Positions 1 through 5,637 of a DNA stretch of 5,637 nt are shown piece after piece. Both the position numbers and the translations under genes were made by a program. This DNA is from an uncultured Prevotellaceae bacterium (GTDB lineage: Bacteria > Bacteroidota > Bacteroidia > Bacteroidales > Bacteroidaceae): positions 1 to 5,637 of the forward strand of contig CALZOH010000198.1 of the NCBI GenBank assembly GCA_945827465.1. The letters are read 5' to 3'. The notes below the pieces were generated by a model. The model did no database searches. It was given only the letters and a program-made list of their open reading frames with translations, and was not told the DNA's origin. Position 1 is the first letter of the stretch. Each line of letters begins with the position of its first letter.

Positions 1-257
1 CGGTCTTGATTTATATTCAACTGGCGTAAAATCGAAAGATTTTATGTAAGTTTGAAGTTATATCTGTCGGACTTCTATAAGTGCTTTACAGGGAAGTACA
101 CGTCCTTTATTCCGCTCATAAAGCAGGCTGTCTTTACGCTGACAACAAAGAAGGCCCTATTGGTATCCCCAAAACAAAATATTACAGGGATACAACCAAT
201 CTATTGCACACAATTTTCACTGTTATAGCTCGAATATAAAGAAACGAAACATTCGTC
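1..257. other. Left-edge stretch with no supportable gene
   Basis: I see no convincing gene here on either strand. On the plus strand a frame open from the window edge encodes about 15 residues and stops at TAA 47-49; it could be the end of a convergent gene, but that is too little to judge. A second plus-strand frame runs from GTG at 81 to TAA at 237-239 (52 codons), without a recognisable motif or a good start context. The minus strand offers only pieces of about 30 codons or fewer. The stretch lies beyond the terminator of the polysaccharide export genes and is best treated as intergenic or decayed sequence. Confidence 0.5.
25..46. other. AT-rich hairpin with GAAA loop
   Basis: An inverted repeat gives a stem of nine pairs: C25-G46, G26-T45 (a wobble in plus-strand RNA), T27-A44 and the perfect arms AAAATC/GATTTT around a four-base GAAA loop. 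The G-T pair is allowed only in plus-strand RNA, which weakly suggests that reading direction. No T-run follows, so it is not a standard terminator. It overlaps the end of the short frame that stops at 47-49. It may be chance in AT-rich DNA. Confidence 0.25.
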
Positions 258-300
258 GGAAAAAGAAAAGTGGCTGTATCGTCATATTCGACACAGCCAC
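258..300 (-). terminator. Intrinsic terminator of the wza-wzc unit
   Basis: In minus-strand RNA the arms GUGGCUGUGUCG and CGAUACAGCCAC (270-300) form a 12-pair stem with one G-U pair and a 7-base loop. The run CTTTTCTTTTTCC (269 down to 258) follows at once and supplies the U-rich tail. The same pair would be an A-C mismatch in plus-strand RNA, which supports minus-strand use. The stem starts 27 bases after the kinase stop codon, so transcription of the export genes should end here. Confidence 0.9.
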
Positions 301-327
301 CATTATTATTTTGCAAGGGAGTTATCC

Positions 328-2775
328 TCACCCACGCTTATTATTTCTTTTTTTCAACTTATTAAATAACTTCTTGACGAAATTTTTCTTCTCTTCATTT
401 TGATTACCGTAACCATAGCCATAGCCGTAGCCGTAGCCATATCCATAGCCGTAACCATAACCGTAACCACCGGATTCCGTATTTGGAACACCATTAATCA
501 CAATATTCAAGTTGTGATATTTACGTGAACGATAAATGGTCTCCAACTGCTTCAGGAATCTTCTATCCTCTACACCAACTCTAATAACATACAATGTTAA
601 GTCAGCAACACGATTTAATATACCAGCATCGGCAACAGAAATAGCAGGCGTGGAATCAAATACGATATAATCATATTTAGAGCGCAAAGCATCAACCAGT
701 TGATCCAAACGATCGCTCATCAATAGTTCAGAAGGATTTGGCGGACGGACACCTGCAGGTATAAAATCGAGATTTTGAGCCAAATCTTTAACAATTATAT
801 CATCAACTGATGAAGTCGAACCACTCAAGAAACTCGTCAGACCAGCGCCTTGAGAGCGTACCACTGTCGAGAGCGTATTCTTGCGAATATCCGCATCAAT
901 CAAAATAGTCTTCTTACCGGCTAAACCTAAAATCACCGAAAGATTCCTTGAAATAAAACTCTTTCCCTGCGAAGGAGACGAAGATGTCATCATAATCACA
1001 CCACCCTCCTTCAAGACAAAATTTAAATTGTAACGTAATACCCTAAATGCCTCCGAAATCGATTTGCCATTATCGTCCTTGGTTAACATTTTCTTGACGT
1101 TATTTTCATCCAACCATTCAGGAATATCACCCAAGATGGGAGCAGTCATCACGTCTTCAACATCTTTTCTACCACGAACATTGGTATCAATCTGGATCAA
1201 TAACCAAATTATTAAAGCCGGAATAGCGAGACCAATCAAGAAAGCAATAAAAAGAACAATAGGAACCTTGGGAGAAACCGGTCGAGCATCACCGTACGGG
1301 AACTCGACAACACGAATATTGGCTTCATTAATGGCTAATTGCAAAGCCACTTCTTCACGCTTATTCAATAAATAGGTATATAATTCTCCCTTGATTGCTT
1401 GTTGTCTTGTAATATCCAAAGCCTGAATTTCCTTCTGCGGAATACCCACCATTGCTGTTTGATAACTATTCTCAACAGACTTAATCTTATCAACCTGCAA
1501 TTGGAGAGTTTTTACATAATTATTCAAAGAGATTTTAATCACCTCACGCATGGACTCCAACTGCTTGATTTGATCTTGGATAACAGAACTTTCATTCGAT
1601 GAATTTTCAGAGAGACGAGTATACTGTAAAACCATCTCATTATATTTCGCAATCTGGCTCTGCATTCCGGTATTACCCATATCTCCCAAGTCAGGAATCA
1701 AGGTTCTATTATTAGTGATAGAAGAAACGTGATCACGTAAGAAATTTGCAACGCTCAATTCTGATTGTGCCTTATATAACTCTTGTTGAGACATAGAGCT
1801 TTGTTGCAAATAGTTTCTTGCATTCTCAGTAAAATCAACGATACGATTATTCTGCTTAAACTGAGCCAACTTATTCTCAACTTCGCTAAGTTCAGCGCCA
1901 ATCAACTCTATGCGCTTATCTACAAAATTTGCAGTATTCGTAGCAATGCTATTTTTGGACTCAACGATATCACGCTTGTAGATATCCATCAAAGTAGAAA
2001 GAATAGCTTCAGCTCTTTTTGCATTAGTATCTTTACAAGTCAATGTAATCAAACTCGCATCCTTGTTAATCTCGCTCGCTGTAACAACCTTGCGAAAATG
2101 AGTTACAACTTTTTCTTTATCTATACGCGTAACATGGACTATTTTTCCTAAATATTCCGGATCAGTCATTTTACGCGTAATGCAAATTTCTCCGGCTGGA
2201 GAATCAAATGACTTGCCATAAGAAACCACCTTCTCGAAATCAACGCGTTCCTTATCTATCGTCATCTTCACAATTCTCAACTGTTGAGAAGGCATCAATT
2301 CAAAGTCAATGGCCACATCATCAACATAAGGAGAACGAAATTCTACTTCAAAAGGAAGTGTTTCATAAAGAGTAACAGGTTCCAAGCCCTTCATTAAAGT
2401 ATATTCAACGTCCAAGGACATCTGATCAACAACCATGGACATTAAACGACGAGATTGAAGTATGAAAATCTCATTCTTCAGATTATCTGTCACTTGAACG
2501 CCATTAAGTTGCTTTAGGGCATTTAAGGTAGAATTGTTAGAATATTTATTATTCTCACTACTTTCAATCAGTATAGTTGCTTCACGGCTATAAACGCGAG
2601 ACTGCTTTTTCAGCACTACAAAGGCGAGAATAAGGCACACTAATACCGATAGAAGGAACCATTTCCAATTCCGAATGAAAACAGCGAAACAGATTTTCAA
2701 GATGGTAAAAACATCCAACTCCTCATTTTCGTCTTGAGGAATTACTTGCTGCGTATCAAAATTTTGCTCTGACAT
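328..2775 (-). CDS. wzc: Wzc-type polysaccharide co-polymerase / tyrosine autokinase (BY-kinase)
   Basis: This 815-residue inner-membrane protein should control chain length and assembly of a capsule or exopolysaccharide together with the Wza-like protein encoded just upstream. The N-terminal Wzz-type region includes membrane segment 1 (about 37-56). A long periplasmic part with likely coiled coils (about 283-345 and 396-440) leads to a GNVR-like region, a proline-rich PVSPKVP (499-505) and membrane segment 2 (about 504-528). The cytoplasmic kinase domain carries the ExxRxxR oligomer motif (E575, R578, R581), Walker A SPSQGKS (600-606), Walker A' ILIDADIR (624-631), PPNPSELL (678-685) and Walker B YIVFDSTP (703-710). 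The tail has ten Tyr-Gly repeats (771-790), the expected autophosphorylation sites, then 20 residues of which ten are Lys or Arg. Walker A has SQGKS where the family usually has GEGKS. Length fits the family. ATG lies six bases after the wza stop, indicating an operon. Which polysaccharide it serves cannot be told from here. Confidence 0.95.
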   Translation of the reverse strand: MSEQNFDTQQVIPQDENEELDVFTILKICFAVFIRNWKWFLLSVLVCLILAFVVLKKQSRVYSREATILIESSENNKYSNNSTLNALKQLNGVQVTDNLKNEIFILQSRRLMSMVVDQMSLDVEYTLMKGLEPVTLYETLPFEVEFRSPYVDDVAIDFELMPSQQLRIVKMTIDKERVDFEKVVSYGKSFDSPAGEICITRKMTDPEYLGKIVHVTRIDKEKVVTHFRKVVTASEINKDASLITLTCKDTNAKRAEAILSTLMDIYKRDIVESKNSIATNTANFVDKRIELIGAELSEVENKLAQFKQNNRIVDFTENARNYLQQSSMSQQELYKAQSELSVANFLRDHVSSITNNRTLIPDLGDMGNTGMQSQIAKYNEMVLQYTRLSENSSNESSVIQDQIKQLESMREVIKISLNNYVKTLQLQVDKIKSVENSYQTAMVGIPQKEIQALDITRQQAIKGELYTYLLNKREEVALQLAINEANIRVVEFPYGDARPVSPKVPIVLFIAFLIGLAIPALIIWLLIQIDTNVRGRKDVEDVMTAPILGDIPEWLDENNVKKMLTKDDNGKSISEAFRVLRYNLNFVLKEGGVIMMTSSSPSQGKSFISRNLSVILGLAGKKTILIDADIRKNTLSTVVRSQGAGLTSFLSGSTSSVDDIIVKDLAQNLDFIPAGVRPPNPSELLMSDRLDQLVDALRSKYDYIVFDSTPAISVADAGILNRVADLTLYVIRVGVEDRRFLKQLETIYRSRKYHNLNIVINGVPNTESGGYGYGYGYGYGYGYGYGYGYGNQNEEKKNFVKKLFNKLKKRNNKRG
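406..465 (-). repeat. Ten degenerate hexamers encoding (Tyr-Gly)10
   Basis: Ten consecutive 6-base units of the form TAY-GGN lie in frame within the kinase tail. Five tyrosine codons are TAC and five are TAT, and glycine uses GGT, GGC and GGA, so the units are not identical in DNA. This pattern suggests selection on the Tyr-Gly protein sequence more than recent slippage. Gain or loss of a unit would keep the frame and change the number of tyrosines. Confidence 0.9.
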
Positions 2776-2781
2776 AAAATA

Positions 2782-3618
2782 TTATTTATTGAGTGCTATA
2801 ATTAATGAGATAATTGAGGCTGCCATGCTAACCAAAGTTCCTGAAACAGTGAGATAAGTATAGCTTGTACTTCCCTTCACTTTCACGGCCTTATTTGACT
2901 CCACATAAATCAAATCATTTTGCTGCATATAATATGCGGGAGACTTGAAAACAGATTCGGGATTTGTCAAATCAATTGAATAAGATACACGTTGACCATT
3001 CTCTTCGCGTATAACTACCACATTCTTACGTACAGCTGTATTATTCAAATCACCGGCACGGCCTAAAGCTTCCAATAATGTCAGACGCTGTCCGCTATAA
3101 TTTTGAACGCCCGGATTTTTCACATCACCCAGCACAGTTATTTTAAAACTCATAATTTTGGTAGTAACGATAGCATCAGAAATATAAGATGCGCGTATCT
3201 GTTTTTGAATTTCTTGAGAGACCTCTTCAATAGTGAGGCCTTTTACCTTAATCGTACCTAAAATAGGGAAATCGATTGTACCATCCTTTTTTACATAGAA
3301 ATAGGTAAGACCGGACTGGAGATTTGCCTGAGTTCCATAAGATCCACCACCCGTTTTTCCACCTCCACTATTAATCACCGTACCATTGTTAAATGGAGCT
3401 ATTAACTCTTGATCTTTCGACGAAACTGATATCGCTAACTCATCATCAGACTGAATAACCAAGCCATATTCTTTTGATATCATCTGTGGAGTTGAATATA
3501 AACTATCCACTCCCTGCATGTAAGTCATTTCCTTATTGGATACACAAGATGAAAAAGACATCAGTATCACAAAAGCAAACAACAAAGGCAACACCATATT
3601 TCTATACATCGTACACAT
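2782..3618 (-). CDS. wza: Wza-type outer-membrane polysaccharide export lipoprotein
   Basis: This 278-residue protein is expected to form the outer-membrane exit channel for a capsule or exopolysaccharide. A hydrophobic signal (about 8-24) ends in SFSSC, so Cys25 is the likely lipidated residue. The Poly_export domain (about 50-155) shows its signature YVKKDGTIDFPILGTIKVKG (108-127), interrupted upstream by a Gly-rich loop (about 83-102). A SLBB-type domain follows (about 157-240), containing VLGDVKNPGVQNY. The C-terminus is one hydrophobic helix (about 255-276), in the place where E. coli Wza has its membrane-spanning helix. It is first in a two-gene unit with wzc, six bases apart. The start is uncertain: ATG at 3618 gives MCTMYRN, while ATG at 3609 (Met4) gives a more usual signal peptide; neither has a Shine-Dalgarno motif, as is normal in this phylum. 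Confidence 0.93.
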   Translation of the reverse strand: MCTMYRNMVLPLLFAFVILMSFSSCVSNKEMTYMQGVDSLYSTPQMISKEYGLVIQSDDELAISVSSKDQELIAPFNNGTVINSGGGKTGGGSYGTQANLQSGLTYFYVKKDGTIDFPILGTIKVKGLTIEEVSQEIQKQIRASYISDAIVTTKIMSFKITVLGDVKNPGVQNYSGQRLTLLEALGRAGDLNNTAVRKNVVVIREENGQRVSYSIDLTNPESVFKSPAYYMQQNDLIYVESNKAVKVKGSTSYTYLTVSGTLVSMAASIISLIIALNK

Positions 3619-3669
3619 TAATTTTATTATAGTTTACAATTGGCGAAGAACAAAACTTCATTTGGGTTA

Positions 3670-3701
3670 CAAAGTTAGACATTTTTCCAAGAACAATGAA
3701 A
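3670..3701 (-). promoter_or_regulatory. Bacteroidetes-type promoter of wza-wzc
   Basis: The minus strand carries TAACTTTG (3677 down to 3670), an exact match to the Bacteroidetes -7 consensus TAnnTTTG. A weaker -33 candidate, TTTCATTG (3701 down to 3694), lies upstream: 20 bases separate TTTC from the -7 element. Transcription would start near 3663, giving an untranslated leader of about 45 bases before wza. The spacer has no other exact -7 match on this strand. The -7 element is well supported and the -33 only partly. Confidence 0.65.
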
Positions 3702-3711
3702 CTATTTGCCT

Positions 3712-3721
3712 GCTAATTAGC
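3712..3721. promoter_or_regulatory. Perfect palindrome GCTAATTAGC, possible operator
   Basis: A perfect 10-bp palindrome sits just upstream of the -33 region, centred roughly 54 bases before the predicted wza transcript start. That position would suit an activator site for a dimeric regulator. Only position and symmetry support this; a short AT-rich palindrome can occur by chance. Confidence 0.3.
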
Positions 3722-3819
3722 CTAAATGCGAACAAACTGTCTTTCTTTCACTAAAAATTTAGATCCATGCAAAGGCCTTGAGCACTCATTTAAACAAAAT
3801 CTCGAATTGCAGTCATGCA

Positions 3820-3869
3820 ACAAAACAATAAGAAAAGGGGACACACCCCAAGCGGATGTATCCCCTTTT
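3820..3869 (-). terminator. Intrinsic terminator of the OmpA-family gene
   Basis: In minus-strand RNA, AAAAGGGGAUACA pairs with UGUGUCCCCUUUU (3869 down to 3833), a 13-pair stem with one U-G pair and an 11-base loop. The U-rich run continues with CUUAUUGUUUUG (3832 down to about 3821). The imperfect pair is a wobble only in minus-strand RNA, so the structure suits that direction. It begins 21 bases after the OmpA-family stop codon and separates this unit from wza-wzc. Confidence 0.92.
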
Positions 3870-3890
3870 AAATATTAACGGAAGTAAACT

Positions 3891-5018
3891 TTACTTAGAT
3901 TCGAGTACTACTACACGTGAGAGATAAGCCTTGTCGAAGAACATCGGGTCAACACCACCCATAGCAACCTTTTCAAGTTGTGAAGGATTAACGCCCTGCT
4001 TAACCAATGCATTGTAAACTGCTTCAGCACGCTTTTCGGACAAGAATTTGTTACGAGATACTGAACCCGTACCCTTATCAGCGTAGCCGGTAATCTTAAA
4101 CTTAGCATTGGAATTCTTCTTCATTGCGTCAGCCATCAACTTAATGTTGATCATGCTTTCGTCACTGATATCCCACTTATTAATCTTGAAGACAACAGCA
4201 ATCGGAGAATATGCAGTTACTTCTTTAACTACTTCCTTAGGAACTTCGCGAGTAACGACTTTCTCAACTTCCTTAATCACAGTCTTAGGCTCTGTAATGG
4301 GAACCATAGGCATTGAGCAAGTCTTCTTACCCTTCAGACCGCCGAACACATAGGTGATACCAACAGTACCGCGAAGAGTAGACTCAGCCTTTGAGCAATC
4401 GCTACCATTTCCAAAGATGGAAGGAGCAACGCCATAACGTCCTTCAACATTCAATACCCAAGCATTAGAAAGACGGAAGCCTAAGCCCATACCTACAGTA
4501 GCACCGGCGCGAAGTTTAGCACCCTCTGATTTGAAAGAGTGAGTATTAGAAACCGTTATCACCGTTTTACCATCAACCTGAGATGTACTATAAACAGGCA
4601 CATCATGACGGCTAACAGCAGATGAAAGGCTAATAGTCGGACCTCCGAAAACATAAACGTTAACAGGGCGATCAACATTCTTATTACCAAAGAGGCTGTT
4701 CAAATTCAGAGTAGCATCGAGATTCAGTTCACCAAACTTTTTGCAGTACTTTTCGTAACCGATCTCCTGCTTCTCGAGACTCTGCCAAAGCCCACCAAGT
4801 TCGGCGCGTACACCCCACGTAGGTGTGATGTACTTACCCACCTGGATATGGGCATTCAATGTAGGAGAGTTTATACCGTCATTAATGACAGTCATGCCTC
4901 CCACACCGAAGTTTACATATATGTTATCTGTCCACTTCGGACCGCAGCAATCCTGTGCTGTTGCATACGCAGAACCTGCTGCAGCGAAAAGGAGAGACAA
5001 TAAAAATTTAAACTTCAT
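3891..5018 (-). CDS. OmpA-family outer-membrane protein, peptidoglycan-binding C-terminus
   Basis: This 375-residue protein probably anchors the outer membrane to peptidoglycan. A signal peptide (about 1-21, cleavage near AYATA|Q) precedes a half rich in alternating beta-strand segments (about 31-226), consistent with a small beta-barrel such as NIYVNFGVGGMTV at the start and GTVGITYVFGG at the end. A linker of repeated V-[IV]-[KR]-E units (about 247-267) joins it to an OmpA-type domain (about 270-375). In that domain D314 (GYAD) and R330 (LSEKRAEAV) match the residues that bind diaminopimelate in E. coli OmpA, and SRVVVLE (367-373) matches the terminal RRVEI motif. The domain's last loop is short compared with E. 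coli. There are five cysteines, including a CC pair near the mature N-terminus (24-25). ATG has no Shine-Dalgarno motif. It follows the His-rich gene by 53 bases and ends at its own terminator. Confidence 0.93.
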   Translation of the reverse strand: MKFKFLLSLLFAAAGSAYATAQDCCGPKWTDNIYVNFGVGGMTVINDGINSPTLNAHIQVGKYITPTWGVRAELGGLWQSLEKQEIGYEKYCKKFGELNLDATLNLNSLFGNKNVDRPVNVYVFGGPTISLSSAVSRHDVPVYSTSQVDGKTVITVSNTHSFKSEGAKLRAGATVGMGLGFRLSNAWVLNVEGRYGVAPSIFGNGSDCSKAESTLRGTVGITYVFGGLKGKKTCSMPMVPITEPKTVIKEVEKVVTREVPKEVVKEVTAYSPIAVVFKINKWDISDESMINIKLMADAMKKNSNAKFKITGYADKGTGSVSRNKFLSEKRAEAVYNALVKQGVNPSQLEKVAMGGVDPMFFDKAYLSRVVVLESK

Positions 5019-5027
5019 AATTTACGG

Positions 5028-5059
5028 ATTCAAAAAATTCTTTGTTTATTAATTTGAAT
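5028..5059. repeat. Inverted repeat ATTCAAA / TTTGAAT before the OmpA gene
   Basis: Perfect 7-base arms (5028-5034 and 5053-5059) flank 18 AT-rich bases and fill most of the gap between the His-rich gene and the OmpA-family gene. It lacks G+C content and a clean T-run, so it is a poor terminator. It could be a weak mRNA structure or processing site, or chance. Confidence 0.3.
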
Positions 5060-5071
5060 TGACCTATGGGA

Positions 5072-5637
5072 TTATTTACCACCAATACCACCACCGGCAT
5101 TAGAGTCAGCCCCACCATGACCGTGATCATGAGTTGTATCGTGGCTTACACCATCGTGAGAAACATCACCATTAGAAGTGGTCACTGTGAAAGTAACATC
5201 AAGATCTTTCTGCTCTTCAGCAACTTCCTTCACACCTACAACATAGTAGATAACGCCATTAACGGTACACCAAACAGCGATAGGAGCAGTTACAGACTTA
5301 ACCTTGAAAGAAGCAGTTACACTCAAAATAGGAGCATCAGCAACACCGGTTACAGCGAACAACTTATTGGTTGTAGAAGACCAGTTAGAACGTGTACTGA
5401 GTTCATTCACTCCTCTCTTCAACAAGATCTTAGCCTGAGCCAAATCAGCATCATCAGCACGTGTGTACTTGCGGCTTGCGGTTGTAGGAGTACCGGTATA
5501 GATATCACCATTGTCAATAGCAGACAGCATGTTGTTGATGGCCTCTTGAGTTACACGGGTAGCACCAGCATTAGGAACTTCACATGAAGCAGTGTAGAAA
5601 TATTCACCAGTAGTCTCATTCTGTGTACCTTGAGCAG
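5072..5637 (-). CDS. Unrecognised, probably secreted protein with His/Asp-rich and Gly-rich tail (5' end missing)
   Basis: The frame is open to the window edge, so this is the C-terminal part of a longer protein: 187 residues are visible. The internal ATG at 5530 is not a likely start, because 35 in-frame codons with similar composition precede it. I do not recognise the family. A helical-looking stretch around DDADLAQAKILLKRGVNEL is followed by Thr/Val-rich, beta-strand-like sequence (SVTASFKVKSVTAPIAVWC, then VNGVIYYVVGVKEV). Two cysteines are visible (C18 and C123). The last 31 residues are different: five His interspersed with Asp (H160, H165, H169, H171, H173 of the visible part), then a Gly-rich end GGGIGGK. 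The His/Asp tail could bind metal ions or be a flexible surface tail; this is inference. The next gene follows after 53 bases, so co-transcription with the OmpA-family gene is likely. Confidence 0.8.
   Translation of the reverse strand, partial: AQGTQNETTGEYFYTASCEVPNAGATRVTQEAINNMLSAIDNGDIYTGTPTTASRKYTRADDADLAQAKILLKRGVNELSTRSNWSSTTNKLFAVTGVADAPILSVTASFKVKSVTAPIAVWCTVNGVIYYVVGVKEVAEEQKDLDVTFTVTTSNGDVSHDGVSHDTTHDHGHGGADSNAGGGIGGK

Noticed and set aside
81..239. 52-codon plus-strand frame starting with GTG
   Set aside because: No motif, no convincing start context, short length and a location in otherwise non-coding sequence; expected by chance.
406..465. Tyr-Gly DNA repeat as a CRISPR array or satellite
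   Set aside because: The units are contiguous degenerate hexamers within an open frame, with no spacers.
1064..2151. Three plus-strand frames inside the kinase gene
   Set aside because: They are antisense to a full-length, clearly conserved BY-kinase and show no recognisable domain.
3536..3754. 72-codon plus-strand frame across the wza start and its promoter
   Set aside because: Overlaps the signal-peptide coding region antisense and the promoter; no domain or plausible start context.
3911..4353. Small frames overlapping the OmpA-family gene
   Set aside because: One is in a shifted frame on the same strand and one is antisense; both overlap the conserved OmpA domain and linker and have no features of their own.
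3891..5018. OmpA-family protein as a lipoprotein because of its CC pair at residues 24-25
   Set aside because: The residues before Cys24 (Ala-Gln-Asp) do not form a lipobox, while a normal signal-peptidase I site is present.
5072..5530. Taking the ATG at 5530 as the start of the His-rich protein
   Set aside because: The same frame stays open for 35 more codons to the window edge with similar composition, so the ATG is internal and the gene is partial.
5066..5587. 173-codon plus-strand frame opposite the His-rich protein gene
   Set aside because: It is antisense to a frame with coherent protein-like composition, and its own product is Ser/Thr/Ile-rich without a domain.

Overview
The window looks like chromosomal DNA from the order Bacteroidales (Bacteroides, Prevotella, Parabacteroides or a relative). 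Four things point that way: start codons preceded by AT-rich DNA with no Shine-Dalgarno motif, an exact Bacteroidetes-type -7 promoter element (TAACTTTG), a BY-kinase with a tyrosine-glycine tail, and an OmpA-family protein with the Val/Lys/Glu-rich linker common in this phylum. The genus cannot be decided from the sequence. All supported genes lie on the minus strand, so the window reads right to left.

Right part (about 3820-5637): a secreted-looking protein of unknown function, whose N-terminus lies beyond the right edge, ends in a His/Asp-rich and then Gly-rich tail. After 53 bases with no visible terminator or convincing promoter comes an OmpA-family outer-membrane protein: signal peptide, beta-barrel-like N-terminal half, charged linker, and C-terminal peptidoglycan-binding domain. 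A strong intrinsic terminator closes this unit. The two genes are probably co-transcribed.

Middle and left part (258-3701): a separate two-gene unit for capsule or exopolysaccharide export. A spacer of about 200 bases carries the promoter and a perfect 10-bp palindrome. It is followed by a Wza-type outer-membrane polysaccharide export lipoprotein and, six bases later, a Wzc-type co-polymerase fused to a bacterial tyrosine autokinase. The kinase ends in ten Tyr-Gly repeats followed by a lysine-rich tail. A strong terminator follows its stop codon directly, so the pair is not transcribed onward into glycosyltransferase genes to the left. Wzc in the inner membrane would control chain length and assembly through phosphorylation of its tyrosine tail. 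Wza would form the outer-membrane exit channel, together giving a trans-envelope export machine.

Left edge (1-257): no gene can be supported. It holds only short open stretches and one AT-rich hairpin.

The genes belong to well-known families and I see no clearly new system. The points most worth a second look are the His-rich protein paired with OmpA, the Tyr-Gly and basic tail of the kinase, and the insulated wza-wzc unit with its upstream palindrome.
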